Assembly (NCBI GenBank): GCA_023419055.1
Contig: JAEZYO010000736.1
Span: 1 to 10,164 of the forward strand
Length of the DNA: 10,164 bases
Reading direction: 5' to 3'
From: Pseudomonadota bacterium
Lineage (GTDB): Bacteria; Myxococcota; Polyangia; Polyangiales; Polyangiaceae
Part shown: one piece after another, positions 1 to 7,200 of the stretch
How positions within the stretch are numbered: position 1 is the stretch's first letter
Layout: each line of letters begins with the position of its first letter
Position numbers and translations under genes: made by a program
Notes under the pieces: model-generated
What the model saw: only the letters and a program-made list of their open reading frames with translations
Databases searched by the model: none
Told to the model about the DNA's origin: nothing

Positions 1-23
1 GTCTTGACGTCTTTGGCGCTCAT
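1..23 (-). CDS. Partial CDS, first 7 codons (probably glycine cleavage H protein)
   Basis: Only the start lies in the window: ATG at 23-21, reading MSAKDVK before the edge. A clear Shine-Dalgarno GGAGAA (minus strand, 37-32) sits 8 nt before the ATG, and the gene begins 22 bp after the gcvT stop, so it is very likely cotranscribed with gcvT. In many bacteria gcvT is followed by gcvH and then gcvP, so gcvH is the best guess. Seven residues cannot establish identity, and gcvP or an unrelated gene is possible. That a gene starts here is well supported; its product is inferred from synteny only. Confidence 0.55.
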
Positions 24-45
24 GATTCGGGTTCTCCGGGGCGGG

Positions 46-1158
46 TCAGCGCTGCTTGTCTCGTTGGTTGAAGGGGGTGGGGACGACGACGGCTTCGATC
101 GACTTGCCGCGGCAGTCGACCAGGAACCGCGAGCCGGGCGCTCGAAGCGTGAGAGGTACGTAGCCGAGCCCGATGCTCTTGCCCAGGGTCGGCGACGGTC
201 CACCCGAAGTGCAGACCCCCACCGCGTTGCCGGAGGAGTCGAGCAGCGGGTAGCCGTGGCGAGCGATCCCTCGCCCGACCATCTCGAAACCCACCAGGGT
301 GCGCGAGAGCCCCGCCTGCTTGACCGCGACCAGGGCCGCCTTCCCGAGGAAGTCGGGCTTGTCGAGCTTGACGGTCCACCCGAGGCCCGCCTCGAGCGGA
401 TTCGTGGTCTCGTCGATGTCGTTGCCGTAGAGCGAAAGGCGCGCTTCCAGGCGCAGCGTGTCTCGCGCGCCGAGCCCCACGGGCTCGATACCGAACGGCT
501 TGCCCGCTTCGAGCAGCGCTCGCCAGACCGTGACCGCGTCGTCGGTCGCCATGAAGAGCTCGACGCCGTCTTCGCCGGTGTAGCCGGTGCGGGCGATCGT
601 GACCCGCTTCCCCGCGACCTCGGCCGAGGTGAAGTGGAAGCGCGGCACGCTCGCGCGGACGTCCACGCTGGAGCCGGCGGCCGAAAGCACCTCGAGCGCT
701 CGCGGCCCTTGCAGCGCCAGGAGCGCGTACTCGTCGCTCGCGTCGCGGAAGGAGACGTCGCTCGTCGCTCGGGCGCCGAAGTGCGCCGCGATCTTCTCGC
801 GATTCGAGGCGTTACAGACGACCAGGATGTCGCTCGGGCCACGCCGGTAGACGATCAAATCGTCCAAAATCGTCCCGGCCTCGTTGCAAGCGCAGGTGTA
901 GACGGCCTGCCCGTCCCGCGCGCGAGCGAGATCGTTCGTGATGAGACCGTTCACGAAAGAGAGCGCGCCCGGACCGCTGACCTCGAGCTCACCCATGTGG
1001 GATACGTCGAAGAGCCCGGCGGTCTGTCGTACGGCCTGGTGTTCGACCGAAATCCCCCGATATTGCACGGGCATCTCGTAGCCGGCGAAAGGGACGAGCC
1101 GGGCCTCGAGGGCTCGGTGCTCCGGATAGAGTGGGGTGCGGCGGAGGGGAACGTTCAC
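46..1158 (-). CDS. gcvT: Aminomethyltransferase (glycine cleavage system T protein)
   Basis: This is a cytosolic enzyme that releases ammonia from the aminomethyl group carried on lipoyl-H protein and passes the one-carbon unit to tetrahydrofolate, giving 5,10-methylene-THF. The 370-residue length is normal for the family. Conserved signatures are visible: RTPLY near residue 7, VPFAGYEMPVQY at 22-33, GLFDVSHMGE at 48-57, GTILDDLIVYR at 95-105 (holding the catalytic Asp, 99 or 100), ARTGYTGEDG at 189-198, ARDTLRLEA at 231-239, GLGWTVKLDK at 258-267 and TSGGPSPTLGKSIGLGYV at 317-334. The GTG at 1158 was chosen because the conserved N-terminus follows directly (VNVPLRRTPLY). A longer in-frame extension to 1332 is low-complexity and unlike the family. 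No Shine-Dalgarno precedes the GTG, but a -35/-10 pair ends 7 nt upstream, suggesting a leaderless mRNA. The gene probably heads a gcv operon. Confidence 0.96.
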   Translation of the reverse strand: MNVPLRRTPLYPEHRALEARLVPFAGYEMPVQYRGISVEHQAVRQTAGLFDVSHMGELEVSGPGALSFVNGLITNDLARARDGQAVYTCACNEAGTILDDLIVYRRGPSDILVVCNASNREKIAAHFGARATSDVSFRDASDEYALLALQGPRALEVLSAAGSSVDVRASVPRFHFTSAEVAGKRVTIARTGYTGEDGVELFMATDDAVTVWRALLEAGKPFGIEPVGLGARDTLRLEARLSLYGNDIDETTNPLEAGLGWTVKLDKPDFLGKAALVAVKQAGLSRTLVGFEMVGRGIARHGYPLLDSSGNAVGVCTSGGPSPTLGKSIGLGYVPLTLRAPGSRFLVDCRGKSIEAVVVPTPFNQRDKQR

Positions 1159-1165
1159 GGGGCAG

Positions 1166-1194
1166 TCGCTAGCGTGGGTGCGCCAGCGCAACAA
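1166..1194 (-). promoter_or_regulatory. Promoter for gcvT, probably leaderless
   Basis: On the minus strand TTGTTG (1194-1189) is followed by a 17-bp spacer and TAGCGA (1171-1166), then 7 nt to the GTG start at 1158. The predicted transcription start therefore falls on or next to the start codon. No Shine-Dalgarno is present. The -10 hexamer overlaps the palindrome GCTAGC (1168-1173). The promoter is predicted by eye from spacing and position. Confidence 0.5.
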
Positions 1195-1348
1195 GCCCGT
1201 CCCCGGTGTCTCGCACGTCGACCGCGTCGTCGGGCGCGGGTAACGAGGCTTCGGGGAAGGACCGCGGTGTTGATGTAGGTGGGCGGGCGGGTGCGGCCCG
1301 CCACCCGGGGACTTCTCGGCGAGGGTGGGCAAATCACCGGATCGCCGT

Positions 1349-1378
1349 TTTCGGTGGAGGTCGCTGCCATGCTAGCGT
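1349..1378 (+). promoter_or_regulatory. Promoter for the response regulator, probably leaderless
   Basis: TAGCGT (1373-1378) is preceded by TG with one base between, which gives an extended -10 form (TGCTAGCGT). It lies 6 nt before the GTG at 1385. A weak -35 candidate, TTTCGG, is at 1349-1354 with an 18-bp spacer. The expected transcription start is at about 1385, the first base of the GTG codon. The -10 match is good and the -35 is poor. Confidence 0.45.
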
Positions 1379-1384
1379 TTGGGC

Positions 1385-2164
1385 GTGGCGCGCGGCCGTG
1401 TCCTGATCATCGAAGCCGACGAGTGGGTATCGGCGCTCTTGACCAAGTTTCTCGGTGAGGCGGGTTACGAGGTGCACGTTGCGACCGGCGCTCGCGAAGG
1501 TTTCGACAAGGTGCGGGAACTCGTGCCCGACTGCATCCTGTGCGATGTGACCTTGCCCGACATCGACGGCTTCTGGGTGGCGCGGCGGGTCCGCACGGAG
1601 TCGAGCCGCGTCGCGACCACGCCTTTCCTCTTCCTGACCGAGGCCGATGACGTCGAGGCCCGCCTGCAGGGGTTGCACGTCGGGGCGGACCTCTACTTGA
1701 CCAAGCCGCTCAGGAACGACGAGGTCGTCGCGCAGGTGGGCGCGATGATCGACATGGCGAACCGACTCCGGAAAACGCGCGACAGCATGGTGAGCGACCC
1801 GGGCGGGACCGGTCCTCAGTCGGCTCCAGGGAGCATGGCGTTCCAGGGCGACATCGCGCACATGTCGCTCGCTACGGTGCTGACGCTGCTCGAGCTCGAG
1901 CGACGCTCGGGCCGCCTCAAGGTGACGAACGACAAGGGGCGCTCCGCGACGCTCGATCTCTCCGAGGGCGCGTTCGCTGCAGCCTCGCTCGACGCGAAGG
2001 CGTGGCAGCCGACCGACTTCTTGCGCGAGGTGCTGCGCTGGAAGCGAGGCAACTTCCAGTTCCGCGCCTCGAAGATCGACGCGCCGCGCGGCACGCGGCA
2101 GGCGATTGGTCACCTCTTGCTCGAGGCGATGCGCCTCGAGGACGAAGCGACGAACAAGAAATAG
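1385..2164 (+). CDS. Response regulator: CheY-like receiver plus PATAN (DUF4388) domain
   Basis: A 259-residue cytoplasmic signalling protein. The receiver domain covers residues 4-125: acidic pair Glu10 and Asp12 (VLIIEADEW), phosphoacceptor Asp54 in ILCDVTLPDIDGF, Thr85 in FLFLTEADD and Lys107 in YLTKPL, so all phosphorylation residues are intact. A Ser/Gly/Pro linker (about 133-150) leads to a PATAN/DUF4388 domain (about 151-250), which opens with MAFQGDIAHMSLATVLTLLE followed by RRSGRLKV and an internal SEGAFAAA. There is no DNA-binding or enzymatic output domain; PATAN domains usually act through protein contacts. The GTG at 1385 is preferred: a TTG at 1379 is also in frame, but an in-frame stop (1373-1375) lies just upstream and the -10 element fits the GTG. 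No partner kinase is in the window. In cyanobacteria PATAN regulators bind type IV pilus motor components, which may matter given the pilus operon nearby. Confidence 0.9.
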   Translation: MARGRVLIIEADEWVSALLTKFLGEAGYEVHVATGAREGFDKVRELVPDCILCDVTLPDIDGFWVARRVRTESSRVATTPFLFLTEADDVEARLQGLHVGADLYLTKPLRNDEVVAQVGAMIDMANRLRKTRDSMVSDPGGTGPQSAPGSMAFQGDIAHMSLATVLTLLELERRSGRLKVTNDKGRSATLDLSEGAFAAASLDAKAWQPTDFLREVLRWKRGNFQFRASKIDAPRGTRQAIGHLLLEAMRLEDEATNKK

Positions 2165-2179
2165 GCACAGCCCGAAGCT

Positions 2180-2214
2180 CCCGGTAAGGCTCGCCTTTTC
2201 CGGGATCCGCCCGG
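2180..2214 (+). terminator. Candidate terminator after the response regulator
   Basis: Sixteen bases after the stop, CCCGG (2180-2184) pairs with CCGGG (2200-2204) and AAGG (2186-2189) with CCTT (2194-2197), leaving a CTCG loop. CCGGG (2200-2204) can alternatively pair with CCCGG (2210-2214), which is followed by GTTT. The two foldings exclude each other. There is no proper U-tract, so factor-independent termination would be weak. Confidence 0.35.
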
Positions 2215-2233
2215 GTTTGCGGGAGATCGCGCT

Positions 2234-2262
2234 TTGCGGTTCTGCCCCGGGTTTCCTAGGCT
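2234..2262 (+). promoter_or_regulatory. Promoter for the propeller lipoprotein, probably leaderless
   Basis: TTGCGG (2234-2239), a 17-bp spacer and TAGGCT (2257-2262) are followed 8 nt later by the ATG at 2271. The predicted transcription start is within about two bases of the ATG. No Shine-Dalgarno sequence lies between them. Confidence 0.5.
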
Positions 2263-2270
2263 GTTTCGCC

Positions 2271-3674
2271 ATGAGACAACTTGTCTGGGTGATGCTCGCG
2301 ACGCTGCTTTCCATCGGCTGTGGAGACGACGACGACACGTCGCTCGACGGCGCAGCTGGAGAAGGCGGCGCCGACACGGGTGCTGGTGGCGAGGGCGCGA
2401 CCGGCGGGGATGCCACCGGGAGCGGCGGCGCGACCTGCGAAGCCGAAGGCGAGGGGACGCTCGACGTCGAGATCGTGAGCCCGAACGACACGGGCAACGT
2501 GACCGTCGCACCGGATGGGCTCACGGAGGACCCCGTGGTGTCGAGCGCGTCGCTCGAGGGCCCGGCGGGCGAGTACACACTGACGGCGGGCGTGGTGACC
2601 GAGTACCCGACGGACGAGCGCGTGGGCTACGTGTACCGAGCAGACGATCCGGAGCGGAGCGTGTGCGTGGCGGACGGCGCGACCAGCGAGGTCTCGTTCG
2701 AGTACGCGCTGGTTCCGGGCAGTCACCAGCTGTGGTTCACCTCGCAGAACGGCGATCAGCTCACGGGTTCGCTCGAGGGCGACCTCTTGCTCGAGTCGGG
2801 AGAAGTGGAGCCCGCCGTGCAGTTCCAGGGCAGCGCCGAAATCATCACGCAGAACGCGGTCGCGTTCGACTCGCTCGGGAACCTGTGGGTGTCCGCCAGC
2901 GACGGTCAGATCACGGTGCGGCTGGCCGAAAATCTGGGCGAAAGCAGCGACGAGGAGCCCGACCGCGTGCTCGACGTCTCCGACGCGTGCGGCAATGTGA
3001 TCCCGTGCGTGGCCGGCGGTCTCGCGTTCGACGACGAGGGCAACCTCTGGGTCGGGATCCGCGACCACCTGCTCAGGATCGACGCGGCCGATCTCGAAGG
3101 GTCCGGAGTGGTCGAGCCAGGCGTGACGATCACCGGGGACGAGATCGAGGACGTCGAGGCGCTCGCGTTCGACGACGCGGGTAACCTCTGGGTCGCGAGC
3201 GCGGCGCAAGATTCGATCTTGATGTACGAGTCGAGCCGACTCGACGCCGACGACGAGGAACCCGCCGACGTGGTGCTGACCGGGCTCACGCCCGAGCCCG
3301 TGGTCGGTGACCTGCGCGGCCCGCGCGGGCTCGCGTTCGACGAGGACGGCGCGCTCTGGGCCGTCTTCTGGACGTCGAACATCATCGTCAAGTTCGAGCC
3401 CGAGGAGCTCGAGGAGTCGGCTGAGCTCACGCCCGAGGTGCAGCTCGACGTCAGCGTGCTCGCGCTCCCCGAGAACATCGCCTTCGATCAGCAGGGCAAC
3501 CTGTGGTTCCCAGCCGCGACCGGCGAGATAGCGGCGATCGCCAAGGCGGAGCTCGTGGCGGACGGAGACATCTCGAGCGGCGTCACGCTCCTCACGAGCG
3601 ACGCGTTCGGTTCGGTCATCGACCTCGCGTTCAATCCGCCGCCGGATTGGTCGCCCATCCGCGGCCCAGAATGA
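2271..3674 (+). CDS. Lipoprotein with six-bladed NHL/SMP-30-like beta-propeller
   Basis: A predicted exported lipoprotein of 467 residues; function unknown. The signal peptide is MRQLVWVMLATLLSIGC with the lipidated Cys at 17 (the box SIGC is a loose match). A DDDD stretch and a Gly/Ala/Thr linker follow (18-55), typical of myxobacterial lipoproteins. Residues about 62-150 look like a small all-beta domain ending in YALVPGSH. From residue 151 the protein is repetitive: the unit (L/I/V)AFDxxGNLWV recurs with Trp at 206, 260, 307, 363 and 412. A lone LW at 154-155 and a final DLAFN at 451-455 complete the set, giving six blades of 47-56 residues. Such propellers bind ligands or proteins; no catalytic residues can be assigned. 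The ATG at 2271 was chosen because the signal peptide starts there and a promoter ends 8 nt upstream; the frame stays open to 2106 but that part overlaps the previous gene. It ends 3 bp from the convergent lipoprotein gene. Confidence 0.88.
   Translation: MRQLVWVMLATLLSIGCGDDDDTSLDGAAGEGGADTGAGGEGATGGDATGSGGATCEAEGEGTLDVEIVSPNDTGNVTVAPDGLTEDPVVSSASLEGPAGEYTLTAGVVTEYPTDERVGYVYRADDPERSVCVADGATSEVSFEYALVPGSHQLWFTSQNGDQLTGSLEGDLLLESGEVEPAVQFQGSAEIITQNAVAFDSLGNLWVSASDGQITVRLAENLGESSDEEPDRVLDVSDACGNVIPCVAGGLAFDDEGNLWVGIRDHLLRIDAADLEGSGVVEPGVTITGDEIEDVEALAFDDAGNLWVASAAQDSILMYESSRLDADDEEPADVVLTGLTPEPVVGDLRGPRGLAFDEDGALWAVFWTSNIIVKFEPEELEESAELTPEVQLDVSVLALPENIAFDQQGNLWFPAATGEIAAIAKAELVADGDISSGVTLLTSDAFGSVIDLAFNPPPDWSPIRGPE
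2859..3656 (+). repeat. Propeller blade repeats (five full units plus a terminal half unit)
   Basis: Repeats of the (L/I/V)AFDxxGNLW unit begin at 2859, 3021, 3162, 3330 and 3477, with a truncated copy at 3624. Spacings are 141-168 bp, all whole codons. The cores at 3021-3053 and 3162-3194 are identical at 31 of 33 bases, while the outer copies are more diverged. This points to tandem duplication within the gene. Confidence 0.8.
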
Positions 3675-3677
3675 CGT

Positions 3678-4196
3678 TTACTTGAGCAGATCGTCGCGGA
3701 TCGGCTTCCCGTCCGGTCCGCGACCTGCGCGCCGCCAGCGTTCTTCTTGGCTCAGGTTCCCTGGATCGGGCTGGGGCGTCACGTCCTGGATCACGAGCTG
3801 CGTCAGCCGGCGAATCGGTACGACCTCGAGCTGGTACACGCGATCGGGCGCGCCTTGCCGGATGCGCGCACGCGGGAAGATGGTGCGCCCGGCTCCCAGC
3901 TCCACGTGCGAGACCACGACGCGATCGCGCACGTAGGTGACGACCGCGTTGGCGTCCACCTCGCCCTCGAGCACGACGCGGTCGATACCCCGAGACTTGA
4001 TCTCCATCTCCTTCGGGATATCGAAGCCGAAGACCTGACTCTTGCCGGGCGCGAGCTCACCCGGGGCGAGCCTGTCGACCGGCACCGAAGCAGCCGGCGG
4101 CGGAGCGCTGCTCGCGGGCAGGGGTTCGGGGTCGGACTCCTTGCTCCGGCACGCCGAGAGCGCGAGTGCGAGCAAGACCCAGGAGGGGCGCATCAC
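3678..4196 (-). CDS. Small lipoprotein of unknown function
   Basis: An exported lipoprotein of 171 residues from the ATG at 4193, or 172 from the GTG at 4196. The signal peptide ends in a good lipobox, LSAC, with Cys15 (ATG numbering). A Pro/Ala/Ser-rich tether covers about 20-40, and a compact beta-rich domain about 42-140 contains KSQVFGFDIPKEMEIKS, VVTYVRDRVVVSHVELG and VYQLEVVPIRRLTQLVIQDV. A polar tail (142-171) holds LSQEERWRRAGRGPDGKPIRDD. I do not recognise the family. It lies 43 bp downstream of pilY1 on the same strand and could be read through from the pilus operon, but a -10-like TATGGT also sits just before its start. There is no Shine-Dalgarno; the promoter position slightly favours the GTG. 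Its tail codons contain one arm-pair of a 12-bp inverted repeat. A role at the pilus or envelope is possible but unproven. Confidence 0.8.
   Translation of the reverse strand: MMRPSWVLLALALSACRSKESDPEPLPASSAPPPAASVPVDRLAPGELAPGKSQVFGFDIPKEMEIKSRGIDRVVLEGEVDANAVVTYVRDRVVVSHVELGAGRTIFPRARIRQGAPDRVYQLEVVPIRRLTQLVIQDVTPQPDPGNLSQEERWRRAGRGPDGKPIRDDLLK
3693..3724 (+). terminator. Inverted repeat near the convergent stops, candidate terminator
   Basis: GTCGCGGATCGG (3693-3704) and CCGGTCCGCGAC (3713-3724) form a 12-bp stem with an 8-nt loop. The single non-Watson-Crick position is a U-G pair in plus-strand RNA. It begins 19 bp after the stop of the plus-strand propeller gene but lies inside the last codons of the minus-strand lipoprotein gene. 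No U-tract follows on the plus strand, so it may be a weak terminator or an mRNA 3'-end stabiliser. Confidence 0.4.
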
Positions 4197-4202
4197 CGTT
4201 CA

Positions 4203-4208
4203 ACCATA
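4203..4208 (-). promoter_or_regulatory. -10-like element of the small lipoprotein gene
   Basis: On the minus strand TATGGT (4208-4203) fits TAnnnT and lies 6 nt before the GTG at 4196 and 9 nt before the ATG at 4193. No convincing -35 is present at 16-18 bp. It would permit expression independent of the pilus operon as a leaderless message. Confidence 0.35.
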
Positions 4209-4239
4209 GTCGACGCGGCGCGCGAAGGCTCGCCCGTCG

Positions 4240-7200
4240 CTACTCGAGAATGGCGGTCCAGGAATCGACCGAGGAGAACGACTGCGGGGTTTCGAGCTCT
4301 TTCGTGATGGTCTTCGTCTCGGCGCCTTCGATCGATTGGCCGGTGCGACCCGCCTGCATCAAGAGCTGGAACTTGCCGGGGTTCACGTGGGTCACGGTCG
4401 AGTGCTGCCCGAGCCCGAGCCAGTCGTCCTCCGCGGCGGCCTGCTCGCTGATGCAGGTAGGGAGCTGCGCGACGGTCACGCCGAACACGATCGGTTGCTC
4501 CTCGTCGTCGGGAGAGATGCCCGCGAGCTCTCCCGCCGTGACGAACTCTTCCCCGCCGAAGACGTTGGTGAGGGCGCCGCCGTCGTCGCCCTCCGTGTCC
4601 TCTTTGGGGATGAGGTAGTGCATGCCGTAGATGTTGCTGGTGCCGGAGCTGCAGACCTCGGTGCTCTCGGGTCCCTTGTAGGTCGAGAAGAAGAGCTCGC
4701 TCGAGAACAGGGCCATGGCGCCGGTGACGCGCTCGCCGTCTTCCAGCGGCTTGTACCAATTGACCAGGGTCTCGAACTTGTCGCGCTCGGCCGTCAGGCT
4801 CTCCGTCAGCGAATAGACGTAGTTGGTCAGATTGGCGACCGTGCCACCCGTGTCCTGATCGCCGGTGGAAATCGCCACCGTGATGTTGCCGCGGTCGTCG
4901 ACGGAGAGCACGGGCGGGGTCTGGATGGGCTGGCCACTCGAAGGGGTGTTCGTGAGGAAGGTGCCGTTCGAGAACGCATCGAAGAACAGGCCCATCTTCC
5001 AGCTCGCGGGGTCGGGGTTCGAGAGGTCGACCTTCCAGAGACGCCCGTCCGCGTCGCCGACGAATACGCGATCCGCGACCGCTCCGACGTCCGAGGGGTA
5101 GGCGACGGGCTGCCCCGAGATGGGCGAATCGAGGCCTGGCGTCACGATCACGCGCGGAGGGCTCAAGTCTTTGAGCGTCGGAACCTCGGTGTCGGTCCTC
5201 CGGAACGTACGGATGATCTCGCCCGTGTCGAGGCGCACGACCGTCAGCGAGTGAGCACCCGGGTGCTCGGCGTAGCATTTGACGTGAGTGCGCGGCTCGA
5301 AGCCAGCTTCGATGGGGAGGCCGGTGAAGGTGCTGCCCGCGGTCGAGCACCCCGCGTTGCCCGCACCAGGCGTGCCGATGCTCCCGACACCGCCCGGCAG
5401 CACCGCGACGGCAATTTCGCGCGGGCTGTCGGAACCGCCGTCCGGATCGAAGAAGAGCGTGGTGATGAGCGGCGTGACGCCGCCTTGCCCGAAGAGCGGG
5501 TTGCCCTCTTCGTCCTCGGTGAGCTGCCAGAGGAAGCGCGGCCCGCCGCGTGAATGATCCGCGTCGCTGGGATCGGGGATCGGCTCGCTGTCGTCGGGGA
5601 TGGGCTCGGTGACGTCGATCGCGAAGTAGCCGGGGCGCTTGGCGCCGAAGCTCTGGATCAAGACGGTGCGCCAGGTGCCGAGAGCGCTCTGCGCGTTCGC
5701 GACCGTGCGCTCGAAGCGGATCGTGTCATCGTCGTCGAAGGCGGCGACCACGTCCTTGATGACCGGCGCGCCGTCGAGCAAAAGCTCGTGGTTCTGCGGG
5801 TAGAGCTTGTAGAGATCGGGCAGCACCGCGGGCGGGATGAAGGCCCAGAGCTCGTTGTTGGTCCGGCGGAGGACCCGGTCTTCCTCGGTGGTGTCGGCCG
5901 GGTCGTTCGAGGCCGTCTTGAACGCGTGCAGGATGCCGTCGTTCGTGGAGACGTAGAGCACGACCGGGCGCGTCGCGTTGTCGAACGCGAACTTGGAGTA
6001 CGTCTCGTCGCGGAGCAGCGACACGGGGCGCCCCACGACCTTCGGGGTCGAGTGCAGGATGTCGCCGAGCAGGTTGCAGTTGCTCGCCGACTCGCAGCGG
6101 GTGTCCTCGGAGCCGCTGTTCGGGTTGCCCACGAGCCAGTTCATGAAGAAGCGGCCGCAGGTGGTCGCGTTGGTCGAGCCGCAGCCCGTCTTCGGCATGT
6201 CCATCGACACGCCGGCGATGTCCGCGCTGAACAGATCGGAGCTGGGAGCGTTCGGCTTGCCGTGGACCAGCGTCCCCTTGTAGGGACCGACGCCGTCGAG
6301 GATGGTGTCGCTGATGCCCGGGCGGATCGAGGCTCGCGGGTCGATGGGAGCCGAGCCGGTGCCGGCGCGAACCGTGTAGAAGTTCCGGTTCGCGGGGTCC
6401 GAGGCGATGTTCTCGGCGAACTTGTCGCCCTTGTCGGCGTCTACTGTCTGCGCTTCCGGGACCTTCTGCCCCGGGTTCTCGGAGTCGTCGACGCACTCGT
6501 AACGCTGGCGCTCGAGCACCCCTTGCCAGGCCTCCGTCTTCATGGGCCTGAACGACGAGAAGAAGCGCTGCGTCGAGCTCGCTCCGCTGGTCGAGCTCGC
6601 GAGCACCGGCTGCGTGCGGCTCGACGGCTTGATATTGGCAGAGATGATCTCGTTCATCGCCTTACGGAGCTCGGCCGCCGAGCCCACCGAGGCGAACAGG
6701 CCCCCGCCGTCGCGCGCGATGCGCCGCAGCGTGCAACAAGCCTGGAGCGCGTGGTTCTCCGACTGCGACGGATCGGCGCAGGCGGAGTCGAGGATCTCGT
6801 CGTCATTGCACGTCATGCTCGTGCTGCCGACCTGGAACGACGACAGCGCGAACGCGATGACGGAGGTCTTGACCGGCTCTTTCGCCGCGGACGCCAGGCG
6901 GAGCGCGATGCTCTCCGGCCTGTCGAAGGGGCATTTGCATTCGGGATCGGTCTCGGGGCAGGAGGGATCGGACTCCTCGCACTCCGTGCGAAGGTCGAGG
7001 TTCGGCTGACCGTCACTCAAGAGCAGGATGGATTGCTCGCGGCAGCCGAGGTCGACGTAGGGGTCGCCCTTGTGCGAGGGGCCGAAGGCGAGCGTGGCTC
7101 CCGCGGGCTCCGGATCCTGATCGACGGACTCGTCGTTGCGGAAGAAGTCCTCGGCGTCCTTCAGCATCCCTGCGATCGGGGTCGCGCCGAAGGGACGCGT

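Larger units (their letters stand above)
1159..1384. other. Divergent intergenic region gcvT / response regulator
   Basis: These 226 bp separate two divergent genes. At each end there is a -10-like element containing the palindrome GCTAGC (1168-1173 and 1371-1376). In the middle, GGCGGG (1286-1291) and CCCGCC (1297-1302) form a perfect 6-bp stem with a 5-nt loop. Because both predicted transcripts begin at their start codons, this hairpin would lie in untranscribed promoter DNA. I see no glycine riboswitch on the minus strand and no credible small gene. Confidence 0.6.

Noticed and set aside
4..1278. Long plus-strand open frame of 424 codons
   Set aside because: It lies antisense to gcvT, is Arg/Gly/Asp/Val-rich without recognisable motifs, and is explained by GC-rich third positions keeping the opposite strand open.
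1159..1384. Glycine riboswitch upstream of gcvT
   Set aside because: gcv operons often carry one, but the minus strand shows no conserved glycine-aptamer core, and the likely transcription start at the GTG leaves no leader.
1369..1458. ATG at 1369 with GGTGGAGG 8 nt upstream, giving a 29-codon frame
   Set aside because: It is out of frame with the response regulator, overlaps its predicted -10 element and encodes an Arg-rich peptide with no features. It is probably chance, though a tiny leader peptide cannot be excluded.
1334..2578. Minus-strand frame of 414 codons opposite the response regulator
   Set aside because: It spans the intergenic region and parts of two plus-strand genes, its N-terminus is Pro/Ser/Ala low complexity, and it shows no domain.
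4197..4239. Terminator between pilY1 and the small lipoprotein
   Set aside because: Only short, interrupted pairing (CGACG with CGTCG, GCG with CGC) is seen and no U-tract. It cannot be told from chance in GC-rich DNA.
3739..4307. Plus-strand frames over the small lipoprotein gene
   Set aside because: Antisense shadows; the minus-strand frame has a signal peptide and a proper lipobox.
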